DNA of 64,000 nt, from the NCBI RefSeq assembly GCF_024643285.1, contig NZ_JAMSLW010000001.1, positions 434,001-498,000 on the forward strand, read 5' to 3'. Under the pieces are notes generated by a model. That model was not told the origin of the DNA and made no database searches. It was given only the letters and a program-made list of their open reading frames with translations. This document shows positions 26,087-34,940 of this stretch, piece after piece (position 1 is the stretch's first letter; every line of letters begins with the position of its first letter). This DNA is from Parapedobacter lycopersici (GTDB taxonomy: Bacteria; Bacteroidota; Bacteroidia; Sphingobacteriales; Sphingobacteriaceae). Both the position numbers and the translations under genes were made by a program.

Positions 26087-26979
26087 CAGCTCTTATTTGG
26101 TCCGATTTCAACCAATCCAAGGGCCACTGGGATGGCCTCACGGAAAGGCGTTAACTTCAGTGGGTATAATTCCCGAAGTCCGTTTTTTTTGCAAATCAGA
26201 TTCCGACGTACATTCAGGTTAAGTGCAGCTGATATATCCTGTTCAAACCGATATACATACCTTGTCATTACATTTGATACTAATGTGCCCAGTGCAGGTA
26301 GGGTCATCACTTTTCTGCGCAGTTTCAATACATCCAGGTAATGTTCAAAGATTTCTTTATAGGTCATGACCTCAGGTCCCCCGATATCATAGGTCTCTCC
26401 ATATGTCCTCGGGTCTAGCAGCATATAATTGAAATAGGTACAAATATCAGCCAGGTATACGGGCTGGCAACGGCTTTTTGCAAATTCCCGTGACACCAAA
26501 ACCAGCCGCTGCATTGACATTTTTGCCAGAATGGTCATCAGTACTGACCCTTTGCCAATAATATTACTTGCACGCACGATAGTATAATTCAACCCTGTCT
26601 CGCGGATATAGGAGTTGATTTTGTCGACATTTCCATCTACCAATTTGGTCACATAAATCAAATGCTGACAGGCCGTTCGTTTCAAGGTATCAATGTATTT
26701 TTGCAGGGCCAGTAATTCCATCTCAATCCGCATATCCAGTGCATTGACCGGCGTTTGATTAAAGTAAAATGCAACTGCGGTGTCCGCGTCAATGCCAGCT
26801 AAATTCTCTCCCCGGAATAAATCGCCTTCCATCATATTGACACGGTGTTTTTCGGAAATATGCTCACGGAACAGTTTGCGATTGCGTATCAGGCAAGTGA
26901 CTTCGTAATCCGCTTCGGCGAGGCATGCGGCAACTTTCCTGGCTAAATAATTATTGAGACCTGTAATGAGAACTTTCAT
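26086..26979 (-). CDS. Atypical NAD(P)-binding SDR-like protein
   Basis: A 297-residue protein with the outline of an atypical SDR/NmrA-type Rossmann protein: an opening beta strand and glycine turn, YTIVRASNIIGKGS, QPVYLADICTYF, YDIGGPEVMTYKEIFEHYLDVL. These match NAD(P)H-binding proteins of the complex I NDUFA9-like group. The nucleotide motif is degenerate: TGLNNYLA stands where TGxxGxxG is expected, and no YxxxK catalytic pair is visible. Cofactor binding or catalysis may therefore be lost or altered. It is the first gene of a two-gene unit with the TIGR01777 gene and is divergent from the cryptochrome, 268 nt away. Confidence 0.75.
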   Translation of the reverse strand: MKVLITGLNNYLARKVAACLAEADYEVTCLIRNRKLFREHISEKHRVNMMEGDLFRGENLAGIDADTAVAFYFNQTPVNALDMRIEMELLALQKYIDTLKRTACQHLIYVTKLVDGNVDKINSYIRETGLNYTIVRASNIIGKGSVLMTILAKMSMQRLVLVSREFAKSRCQPVYLADICTYFNYMLLDPRTYGETYDIGGPEVMTYKEIFEHYLDVLKLRRKVMTLPALGTLVSNVMTRYVYRFEQDISAALNLNVRRNLICKKNGLRELYPLKLTPFREAIPVALGLVEIGPNKS

Positions 26980-27027
26980 ATACGTTACAATTGGGTGGCT
27001 CTTAGTGCAACTATCGGCCCGGTATCA

Positions 27028-27106
27028 TTAGTACAAACGAAAATAAAATATGTTTCTACCAAATGTATTTTTGGCAAAAGTAGGATTTCCGGGTCGTTTG
27101 TACAAC
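27028..27106. repeat. Inverted GTACAAACG repeats in the SDR/cryptochrome intergenic region
   Basis: GTACAAACG (27031-27039) and its exact reverse complement CGTTTGTAC (27095-27103) face each other across 55 nt. The second copy includes the full palindrome TTGTACAA (27098-27105). Both lie between the divergent SDR and cryptochrome genes and look like paired operator half-sites or two copies of one site. Confidence 0.45.
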
Positions 27107-27211
27107 CTGGGGGTGGCAATTGGGCCAGTAACACCGGATGACCGTTTGTGATTTAATTGTAAATAATTTGTGTTTCGACACCTAAAAAGGCAGTTTCAAA
27201 ACAATAACTCC

Positions 27212-27219
27212 TATATTTG
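27212..27219 (+). promoter_or_regulatory. Cryptochrome gene -7 element
   Basis: TATATTTG matches TAnnTTTG exactly and lies 28 nt before the ATG. No good TTTG at -33 is visible at the usual spacing, which would fit a promoter that depends on an activator or an alternative sigma factor. Confidence 0.4.
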
Positions 27220-27247
27220 TCAAATTTAATCCATTATTACTTCAGGC

Positions 27248-28501
27248 ATGGATAAGAGGACAATCCTGGTTTGGTTCAGAAACGATTTGCGTATCCACGA
27301 TAACGAGATATTGCTGCGTGCTATTGAACGCGGCCAGCAAATTGTTCCGGTTTACTGCTTTGATCCAAGGCATTTCGAGCTGACGGAGTACGGGACCCGG
27401 AAGATGGGTGTCCTGCGGGCAGCCTTTCTGCGGGAGAATGTACTGGCATTGCAGGGTGCGCTCCGCAATCTAGGAGGTGATTTAATTTCCGTTGTCGGTT
27501 ATCCTGAAGAAATGCTGCCCCATATTGCGGAGGAATACCAGGTGGATGAGGTATACCATCACCGGGAAGTTGCATTTGAAGAAACTCAGGTCTCTGCATT
27601 GGTGGAAGCTGCACTATGGAAGAAAACACAGATCAACCTGCGTCATTTTATTGGCCACACTTTATATCATAAAGAAGACCTTCCTTTTCCCATCCGGGAT
27701 ATACCCAATGCATTTTCCCTGTTCAAGAAAAAAACGGAACGTGAAAGTACAATCCGGCCGCAGCTGGGCCTTCCGGAGCGGGTATCTACTCCTGAAAATA
27801 TGGAGACGAGCGATGTACCATCACTGCAGCAGCTTGGATTTAGTCCCGGCGAAATCAGACAGGCGTCAAACCTGGCGCTTACAGGTGGCGAGCAGGAAGC
27901 GCTGGACCGGATGGACAGTTTCCTGAATGGTTACACTCCGCAGGCAACGGACTCCGGCCTGTCACCTTATATTGCCATTGGCGCGCTGTCTCCCAATACC
28001 CTGTATCATGCAGTGAAAGACAGCAGGTATATCGGAACGGACAAAAAGTACCTGGAACAGTTTATCCTGAAACTGCTCTGGCGTGATTATTTTCGCTTCA
28101 TGTTTAAAAAACATGGCAACCGTTTTTTCCAAACCGGCGGCATAACAGGCCTCGCACCGGAAACCGCAGGACAAGAAGAAATCCTGAATTTTGATAAATG
28201 GAAAGCAGGAAACACAGGTCAACCCGTTATCGACCGGGGCATCCGGCAATTGAATGAAACCGGGCATATCCCCCATCAGATGAGGGTGCTGCTGGCCACG
28301 TACCTCATTCACGAACTTGGTGTCAGCTGGCTAAAAGGTGCTGCTTGGTTTGAAGAAAAATTAATTGATTACAACCCCGCTAATAATTATGGAAACTGGG
28401 CGCACCTTGCCGGTGTTGGTAGCAGTGTAAAAGATAACAAACGTATTGATCTCGATAAATTGATCACCCAGCTGTCGCCCGCTGAAACATTGGCGATATA
28501 A
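27248..28501 (+). CDS. DASH-type cryptochrome/photolyase
   Basis: A 417-residue flavoprotein of the photolyase/cryptochrome family. The N-terminal domain starts ILVWFRNDLRIHDNEIL, with FDPRHFELTEYGTRKMGVLRAAFLRENVLALQ typical of CRY-DASH. The FAD domain contains LLWRDYFRFMFKKHGNRFF and the C-terminal YNPANNYGNWAHLAGVGSSVKDN, where DASH proteins read YNYGNWxxxAGVG. These proteins repair cyclobutane pyrimidine dimers, mainly in single-stranded DNA, using blue light. The protein is slightly shorter than most DASH members because the tail after VGSSVKDN is brief. It sits divergent from two SDR-like genes, across a region with paired repeats. Confidence 0.92.
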   Translation: MDKRTILVWFRNDLRIHDNEILLRAIERGQQIVPVYCFDPRHFELTEYGTRKMGVLRAAFLRENVLALQGALRNLGGDLISVVGYPEEMLPHIAEEYQVDEVYHHREVAFEETQVSALVEAALWKKTQINLRHFIGHTLYHKEDLPFPIRDIPNAFSLFKKKTERESTIRPQLGLPERVSTPENMETSDVPSLQQLGFSPGEIRQASNLALTGGEQEALDRMDSFLNGYTPQATDSGLSPYIAIGALSPNTLYHAVKDSRYIGTDKKYLEQFILKLLWRDYFRFMFKKHGNRFFQTGGITGLAPETAGQEEILNFDKWKAGNTGQPVIDRGIRQLNETGHIPHQMRVLLATYLIHELGVSWLKGAAWFEEKLIDYNPANNYGNWAHLAGVGSSVKDNKRIDLDKLITQLSPAETLAI

Positions 28502-28606
28502 TCCACGAACCAGTCTACCCCTCTCAAGTACACAAAAAAACCATTATGACTGAAATTTGGCCATAAAATTGTAAGATATTACTTTAGGAAACCATATAAT
28601 AATTCA

Positions 28607-28614
28607 TAACTTTG
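28607..28614 (+). promoter_or_regulatory. sucA -7 element
   Basis: TAACTTTG, an exact TAnnTTTG match, 25 nt before the sucA ATG. A weak TTTA about 21 nt upstream could be the -33 element. Confidence 0.4.
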
Positions 28615-28639
28615 ACGCATTCATTGTATAAACAAATAA

Positions 28640-31438
28640 ATGGACAAACTTTCTTATCTAAGTAACGCAGATTCGGCCTATATAGATTCGCTTTATGAAG
28701 CATACAAAGCGGATCCCGACTCGATTGATTTTGGTTGGAAGAAATTTTTTGAAGGGTTTGATTTCGGCCAAAATGGAACGGCTGGCGATACTGCCGTGGC
28801 TACTCCCGATCATGTACTCAAGGAAATCAATGTACTGAACATGATTAATGGTTACCGCGACCGCGGTCACCTGTTCACAGAGACCAATCCGGTTCGTCAA
28901 CGCCGGAAATATTATCCGGGAAAAGAACTGGAAACATTCGGTTTATCGGAAGCCGATATGGACACGGTTTTCAATGCCGGTGTCGAGGTGGGATTAGGTC
29001 CTGCCAAACTGCGGGACATCCGCCAGCTCATTGAAGACACCTATTGCCGATCCATTGGTGCGGAGTTTAAATACATCCGTCACCCGGACAAACTGAAGTG
29101 GCTTCAGGAGCGTATGGAAAGCGAGCGCAATACGCCTAACTTCCCAATAGAAAAGAAGAAGCGGATTTTGCAGAAACTCAACGAGGCCGTCGTATTTGAA
29201 AGCTTCCTGGGCACGAAATTTCTAGGACAAAAGCGTTTCTCGCTGGAAGGGGCGGAAAGTTTGATTCCGGCACTGGATTCCGTGATTGAAAAGGGGGCGG
29301 AAATTGGTATCCAGGAATTTGTGCTCGGCATGGCACACCGGGGCCGACTCAATGTGCTGACCAATATTCTCGGAAAATCATATGAGAGCGTTTTTTCTGA
29401 ATTTGAAGGAAAGACCTATGTAGAAGATGCTGAGCAGGATTTTGGAGGCGACGTAAAGTACCACTTGGGATACTCTACAGACATCACTACGGAGAATGGT
29501 TCGAACGTGCACCTTAGCCTGGTACCCAACCCCTCCCATCTGGAAACGGTAGATCCGGTAGTGGAGGGTATTGTACGGTCTAAAATTGACATGAAATATG
29601 AGGGCGATGTTACCAAGATAGCTCCAATCCTCATTCACGGGGACGCTGCCGTCGCTGGTCAGGGTATTGTGTACGAAGTCATCCAGATGTCGAAGTTGGA
29701 AGGTTTCCGGACCGGAGGTACGATTCATATCATCGTAAACAACCAGGTTGGATTTACTACCAATTTTATGGATGCACGGTCATCCACTTATTGCACCGAT
29801 ATTGCTAAAGTAACGCTTTCTCCCGTGTTCCACGTCAATGGGGACGATGTGGAAGCATTGATATATGCCATCAACCTGGCTGTGGAATACCGGCAAAAAT
29901 ACCACACCGACGTATTCATCGACCTACTTTGCTACCGCAGGTATGGTCATAATGAGGCGGATGAACCCAAATTTACCCAGCCGCTGCTCTATAAAGCGAT
30001 TGAGAAACACCCGAATCCACGGGAAATCTATAACAACAAATTAATGGAACAGGGCAGTGTGGACGCTAACCTGGCCAAAGAAATGGAAAAAGATTTCCGC
30101 AAAAAATTGCAGGAACGACTGGATGAATCCAAGGAAGAAGAAAACCTGACGCAGGATAATCCGATGTATTCGGGCGCCTGGAAGGGACTTCGCAAAGCGA
30201 AATACGAAGACATCTTTGTGCCGGTTAAAACAGGCGTAGCAGAAAAGACATTTTTATCGCTTGCCCGGGAGATCAGCACACTGCCCAGCGAAAAGAAATT
30301 CTTCAGAAAGATTTCCAGGCTATTTGAGGAACGCCTTAAAATGGTAGAATCCAAAAAGTTTGACTGGGCTATGGGCGAATTAATGGCTTATGCGACCTTA
30401 TTAAATGAGGACCTGCGGGTGCGGGTGAGCGGACAGGACGTGGAGCGCGGAACCTTCTCGCACCGTCATGCCGTATTAACCCTGGAAGACTCAGGTGAAG
30501 AATACATCCCATTGCAACGGATAGCCGGAGGCGAGCGATTCAATATTTATAATTCACACTTATCGGAATATGGAGTGCTTGGATTTGAATATGGTTATGC
30601 TTTGGCTAATCCGCAATCGTTGACGATATGGGAAGCACAGTTCGGCGACTTTTATAACGGCGCTCAAATTATTGTAGACCAGTATATCTCCAGTGCGGAG
30701 ACTAAATGGCGCCGGTCCAACGCCCTGGTTATGTTACTCCCACATGGCCTTGAAGGTCAGGGACCTGAACACTCTTCGGCACGGATCGAACGTTTTCTGG
30801 AGCTTTGCGCTGAAAATAACATGCAGATCGTAAACTGTACGACACCTGCTAACTTTTTCCATGTATTGCGCCGGCAGTTGAAGCGTGACTACCGCAAGCC
30901 CTTGGTTGTATTCACTCCCAAAAGTCTATTGCGTCATCCCAAAGTAGTCAGTGATATTACTGAATTCACAACAAAAACCCAATTCCAGGAGGTAATCGAC
31001 GATAGCTACGTAAAATCGGCGGATGTACGGCGTGTATTGTTCTGTTCCGGCAAAATATACTATGACCTGCTGGAAAAACAACAGGCAGATGAACGTAAGG
31101 ACGTGGCCGTGGTACGGGTAGAACAGCTCTACCCCACCCCAATGGACAAGCTCCGGTCGATACGCAATAAATACAAAAATGCAACGGAATTCCTCTGGGT
31201 ACAGGAAGAGCCGGAAAACATGGGTGCCTGGCCCTATATCTGCCGGAAATTCCGGAATCGGAACATTAACCTTGATGTCGTGTCGCGTAAAGAAAGCAGC
31301 AGTACAGCAACCGGCTATGCTAAACAGCATATTTCACAGCAACTCGCTGTTGTAAGCCGCGCGTTTGAAACAAAAGCCGGTACCGAGGTAAAGGAAAATG
31401 TTAAAGCCAATGTAAAGGAAGCGGCAAAAGTAGATTAA
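28640..31438 (+). CDS. sucA: 2-oxoglutarate dehydrogenase E1 component
   Basis: A 932-residue thiamine-pyrophosphate enzyme that decarboxylates 2-oxoglutarate in the TCA cycle. The N-terminal E2-binding tail (YLSNADSAYIDSLYEAYKADPDSIDFGWKKFFEGF) is typical. Next are GMAHRGRLNVLTNILGK, the TPP-binding region HGDAAVAGQGIVYE with VNNQVGFTT, and the C-terminal half with LLPHGLEGQGPEHSSARIERFL. Length matches bacterial OdhA/SucA. It is followed after 30 nt by sucB, so the two form an operon; the E3 subunit is elsewhere. The C-terminus has an extra Lys/Glu/Val tail (KENVKANVKEAAK) of unknown role. Its TPP cofactor depends on thiamine supply such as the pnuT system in this window. Confidence 0.97.
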   Translation: MDKLSYLSNADSAYIDSLYEAYKADPDSIDFGWKKFFEGFDFGQNGTAGDTAVATPDHVLKEINVLNMINGYRDRGHLFTETNPVRQRRKYYPGKELETFGLSEADMDTVFNAGVEVGLGPAKLRDIRQLIEDTYCRSIGAEFKYIRHPDKLKWLQERMESERNTPNFPIEKKKRILQKLNEAVVFESFLGTKFLGQKRFSLEGAESLIPALDSVIEKGAEIGIQEFVLGMAHRGRLNVLTNILGKSYESVFSEFEGKTYVEDAEQDFGGDVKYHLGYSTDITTENGSNVHLSLVPNPSHLETVDPVVEGIVRSKIDMKYEGDVTKIAPILIHGDAAVAGQGIVYEVIQMSKLEGFRTGGTIHIIVNNQVGFTTNFMDARSSTYCTDIAKVTLSPVFHVNGDDVEALIYAINLAVEYRQKYHTDVFIDLLCYRRYGHNEADEPKFTQPLLYKAIEKHPNPREIYNNKLMEQGSVDANLAKEMEKDFRKKLQERLDESKEEENLTQDNPMYSGAWKGLRKAKYEDIFVPVKTGVAEKTFLSLAREISTLPSEKKFFRKISRLFEERLKMVESKKFDWAMGELMAYATLLNEDLRVRVSGQDVERGTFSHRHAVLTLEDSGEEYIPLQRIAGGERFNIYNSHLSEYGVLGFEYGYALANPQSLTIWEAQFGDFYNGAQIIVDQYISSAETKWRRSNALVMLLPHGLEGQGPEHSSARIERFLELCAENNMQIVNCTTPANFFHVLRRQLKRDYRKPLVVFTPKSLLRHPKVVSDITEFTTKTQFQEVIDDSYVKSADVRRVLFCSGKIYYDLLEKQQADERKDVAVVRVEQLYPTPMDKLRSIRNKYKNATEFLWVQEEPENMGAWPYICRKFRNRNINLDVVSRKESSSTATGYAKQHISQQLAVVSRAFETKAGTEVKENVKANVKEAAKVD

Positions 31439-31468
31439 TGCTAACTCGACTAATCAGTATTTAAATAT

Positions 31469-32719
31469 ATGAGCGTAGAAATAAAAGTACCCACGGTAGG
31501 CGAATCCATTACAGAAGTCACCCTTTCGCAATGGCTGAAACAGGATGGTGATTACGTGGAAATGGATGAAAATATCGCCGAACTCGAATCGGATAAAGCA
31601 ACTTTTGAATTACCCGCCGAAAGAGCAGGTATTCTCCGTATTGTCGCACAGGAAGGTGATACACTTGAAATCGGAGCACTTGTTGCCCGGATTGAAGAAG
31701 GCGGAGCCCCTGCCGCTGACAAAACGGACAGTGATGGCGCAACGGCTAAAACGGAAAGCAAACAGGAAACTGCACCGCAACCGGCAAGTCAGCCTGCAGC
31801 ACAAGCTCCGGTAGCAGCAAATTATGCCACTGGTACCGCTTCTCCCGCGGCAGCCAAGATCTTACGTGAAAAAGGGATAGAAGCAGACGCACTTGCAGGT
31901 ACAGGAAAAGACGGCCGAGTTACGAAAGCAGACGCGGAAAAAGCATCGGCTGGCGCTCCGAAAGCGCAAGAGTCTGGCAAATCGGCTGTTACGGAGGCAC
32001 CGAAACCGGTGACCGGCGCCCGCAACGAACGCCGCGAGAAACTTTCCGCTTTGCGAAAGACCATTGCAAAACGATTGGTTTCTGTTAAAAATGAGACGGC
32101 CATGCTGACCACATTTAATGAGGTTAACATGCAGCCGATCATGGACCTGCGTGCCAAATACAAAGATGCATTCAAGGAAAAGTACGGCGTAGGTCTTGGT
32201 TTTATGTCTTTTTTCACCAAAGCAGTATGTACAGCACTCAAGGAATGGCCTGCTGTGAACGCACGGATTGAGGAAACCGAAATCGTGTACCACGATTTTG
32301 CGGACATTTCGATTGCGGTATCTGCACCCAAGGGACTGGTCGTGCCGGTTATCCGCAATGCCGAATCCTTATCGCTTTATGAAATTGAAAAAGAAGTAAT
32401 TAACCTGGCAACCAAAGCGCGGGATAACAAATTAACCATTGACGAGATGACCGGCGGCACCTTTACTATTACCAATGGCGGCGTTTTTGGATCCATGATG
32501 TCCACCCCGATTATCAATGCACCACAGTCCGCCATATTGGGTATGCACAATATTATTCAGCGGCCAGTGGCTGAAAATGGTCAGGTTGTTATCAGGCCAA
32601 TGATGTACGTTGCCCTTTCCTACGATCATCGCATCATCGACGGCAGGGAATCGGTCAGCTTCCTGGTACGTGTAAAGCAACTGTTGGAAGATCCAGCAAG
32701 GTTGCTGCTGGAAGTATAA
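31469..32719 (+). CDS. sucB: Dihydrolipoyllysine succinyltransferase (E2)
   Basis: A 416-residue core protein of the 2-oxoglutarate dehydrogenase complex that moves the succinyl group to CoA. One N-terminal lipoyl domain carries the modified Lys43 in [10 protein letters not shown]. An Ala/Pro/Gln-rich hinge follows. The E3-binding domain has [32 protein letters not shown] (about residues 122-155). The catalytic acyltransferase domain ends with [13 protein letters not shown], which contains the active-site His and Asp. Domain order and size are normal. A perfect hairpin terminator lies 28 nt downstream. Confidence 0.97.
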   Translation: MSVEIKVPTVGESITEVTLSQWLKQDGDYVEMDENIAELESDKATFELPAERAGILRIVAQEGDTLEIGALVARIEEGGAPAADKTDSDGATAKTESKQETAPQPASQPAAQAPVAANYATGTASPAAAKILREKGIEADALAGTGKDGRVTKADAEKASAGAPKAQESGKSAVTEAPKPVTGARNERREKLSALRKTIAKRLVSVKNETAMLTTFNEVNMQPIMDLRAKYKDAFKEKYGVGLGFMSFFTKAVCTALKEWPAVNARIEETEIVYHDFADISIAVSAPKGLVVPVIRNAESLSLYEIEKEVINLATKARDNKLTIDEMTGGTFTITNGGVFGSMMSTPIINAPQSAILGMHNIIQRPVAENGQVVIRPMMYVALSYDHRIIDGRESVSFLVRVKQLLEDPARLLLEV

Positions 32720-32747
32720 ACCAGAACATAAGTATGCCAAAGCGTCC

Positions 32748-32790
32748 AATTGCTATGCCGGTTTTCTGATAATTGGCATAGCAATTTATT
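32748..32790 (+). terminator. Rho-independent terminator after sucB
   Basis: A perfect 12-bp stem (32748-32759 with 32775-32786) around a 15-nt loop, followed by TATTTATT. It separates sucAB from gtrA-like. Confidence 0.8.
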
Positions 32791-32818
32791 TATCGCGCTA
32801 TATCATCCACGATACACT

Positions 32819-33214
32819 ATGGAGTTAAGCAGTGATTTGATCAATAAGTTCCTCAAATTTGGTCTTGTGGGCTTATCGGGTGTGGTAGTGGATTTCGGGG
32901 TAACATGGGGATGCAAAGAAAAGCTACACCTGCACAAGTACGTGGCCAACTCACTTGGGTTCATGGTTGCCACGGTTAGCAACTACCTTCTAAATAAATT
33001 CTGGACATTTCATGCCGTCGGGCGGGACGCCATGTTTATTGAGTTTTCAAAATTCTTCGGCATTGCATTGGTGGGGTTGTTGATCAATAACCTCATCCTT
33101 TATGTGGTTCACGAAAAACTGGGATTAAATTTTTACCTTGCCAAGGTATTCGCAATCGGCATGGTTGCGATATGGAATTTTATGGGCAACTATATATATA
33201 CCTTTTCCAGCTAA
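32819..33214 (+). CDS. GtrA-family membrane protein
   Basis: A 131-residue protein with four transmembrane helices of the GtrA family (FLKFGLVGLSGVVVDFGVTW, then SLGFMVATVSNYLLNKFWTF, and the closing VAIWNFMGNYIYTF). GtrA proteins are thought to help move polyprenyl-linked sugars across the inner membrane for glycan modification. The frame is open from 32750, but the ATG at 32819 gives the family-like start and avoids translating the terminator hairpin. The next gene, a GT39 glycosyltransferase, starts 9 nt later, so the two probably act together. Confidence 0.9.
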   Translation: MELSSDLINKFLKFGLVGLSGVVVDFGVTWGCKEKLHLHKYVANSLGFMVATVSNYLLNKFWTFHAVGRDAMFIEFSKFFGIALVGLLINNLILYVVHEKLGLNFYLAKVFAIGMVAIWNFMGNYIYTFSS

Positions 33215-33223
33215 CCAACTACC

Positions 33224-34930
33224 ATGTCGTCGTTAACAAAGAATAATTACCTGATCTTTTATTTCCTGTTGATCTGGATGGGCGCCAACCTATTCCAGGC
33301 CGCATTTATGGAATTGCATGTTGACGAAACGTATTACTGGGTATACAGTCAGTTTCTGGATTGGGGCTACTACGATCATCCGCCGATGGTAGCTCTTTTT
33401 ATGAAGGCCGGAGATACTATTTTTCATTCGGCACTGATGGTAAGGCTCCTCAGTGTGTTGACAAACGTTGCTGCAATCGCCATCCTATGGCAATTGGTCA
33501 AGTCCTATGTACAGGATGCCAGCCTGTTTGTCATTTTGTATAGCAGTATGCTTATCCTTCATGTGTATAGTTTTATTACCACACCGGATACGCCGCTCTT
33601 TTTCTTCACAATCGTTTATTTTTATCTCCTCAAAAGGTATATCAAAACAGACAGGCTAACTAATGCGCTGTTGTTGGCGGTAGTGATCGCCGGCATGCTT
33701 TATAGTAAATACCATGCTGTATTGGTGTTGCTGTTTACTATTGTTGCCGATTTAAAACTACTGAAACGTCCCTCGTTTTGGCTTATCGTCGCGATTTCAG
33801 GCGTACTGTTCGTACCACATATCCTATGGCAAATTAACCACGACCTCCCCTCCGTGCAGTACCATTTGTTTGAACGCAGTGCCCGGGCTTACCGATTTTC
33901 ATTCACAACTGACTTTATATTGAGTCAATTGCTGATTGTCGGCCCTTTTGCCGCGTTGGCATTATATTATTATGTATTCAGGCAACGGGCGACAGATATT
34001 TTCCTCCGTATCATGAAATTCAATTGTTATGGATTTCTGCTCTTTTTCCTGATCAGTACATTCAAGGGTCGTGTTGAAGCCCACTGGACTTTGCTGGCGT
34101 TTGTTCCGTTCTTTATCCTCGCTTACATCCATCTCGGCCGCATGGAACACATTCCCCGTTGGGTGATGCGTTTGCTCTATGCCAATATCGCACTCATCAT
34201 TGTAATCCGGATTGTCCTGATATTCCCCATTCCCGCACTTACAAAGATCCGGGGACTCCAGCAATTCTGGGGAAAAAACGATATGGCTAAGCGCATCCAC
34301 GCAAAGGCCGGAGAAAATTATGTGATTATGGACAATGGATTTCAGGACATCTCCAATTATAATTTCGTAAACAACACCACTAAAGGATTTTCCTATAACA
34401 CCCGAAACTACCGGAAAACACAATATGATTTTTGGCCTATTGAAGATAGTTTACGGAATCATAAAGCATATTATGCCACATTCAGAAGCCACGGAACACC
34501 ATTGCAGGACACTATTCAGACAATAAAGGGCCCTTTGTACGGCCGATTCCTGGATGCGGTCAGGACATATCAGAAAGTCAACATTAAAGTAGAAGGACTT
34601 CGTAAAGAGGCTGAAGCCGGATCAAAGCAGTACGTGACACTGACGATAAACAATCCGTATCAGGATACCATCTCTTTTTCCAACGCCGACGAACAGTGGC
34701 CGGTATTCCTGGAATATGGCTATACCCAGCCTGTTTTCCAAGAAGAAAATTTTGTGGAAATGCACGGCGACTACCGCAATATCATTATCCCCCCGGGAGA
34801 AACAGCTACATTTCCTGCAAAGATCAACATGCCACCATCACCAGGAAAATACATGCTACTGTTTTCCATCCGGACCGACCCTTTTACCGGTGCGCGTAAT
34901 AGTGACAAATTTCCAATTCGAGTAAATTAA
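33224..34930 (+). CDS. Glycosyltransferase family 39 / ArnT-like membrane protein
   Basis: A 568-residue integral membrane glycosyltransferase with about 11-12 helices and a soluble C-terminal part. The catalytic Asp34-Glu35 sit in the first periplasmic loop (LHVDETYYWVYS), followed by DWGYYDHPPMVALF, the hallmark of the PMT/ArnT (GT39/GT83) group that uses polyprenyl-phosphate sugars. The final 130 residues form a beta-rich periplasmic domain (VNIKVEGLRKEAEAGSKQYVTL ... PPGETATFPAKINMP). With the upstream GtrA gene it looks like a two-step route that flips and then transfers a sugar onto a lipid or surface protein. The acceptor is unknown. Confidence 0.88.
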   Translation: MSSLTKNNYLIFYFLLIWMGANLFQAAFMELHVDETYYWVYSQFLDWGYYDHPPMVALFMKAGDTIFHSALMVRLLSVLTNVAAIAILWQLVKSYVQDASLFVILYSSMLILHVYSFITTPDTPLFFFTIVYFYLLKRYIKTDRLTNALLLAVVIAGMLYSKYHAVLVLLFTIVADLKLLKRPSFWLIVAISGVLFVPHILWQINHDLPSVQYHLFERSARAYRFSFTTDFILSQLLIVGPFAALALYYYVFRQRATDIFLRIMKFNCYGFLLFFLISTFKGRVEAHWTLLAFVPFFILAYIHLGRMEHIPRWVMRLLYANIALIIVIRIVLIFPIPALTKIRGLQQFWGKNDMAKRIHAKAGENYVIMDNGFQDISNYNFVNNTTKGFSYNTRNYRKTQYDFWPIEDSLRNHKAYYATFRSHGTPLQDTIQTIKGPLYGRFLDAVRTYQKVNIKVEGLRKEAEAGSKQYVTLTINNPYQDTISFSNADEQWPVFLEYGYTQPVFQEENFVEMHGDYRNIIIPPGETATFPAKINMPPSPGKYMLLFSIRTDPFTGARNSDKFPIRVN

Positions 34931-34940
34931 ACGGTTAGCC

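Noticed and set aside
31822-32358. Minus-strand frame of 178 codons opposite sucB
   Set aside because: Antisense shadow of a well-supported E2 gene.
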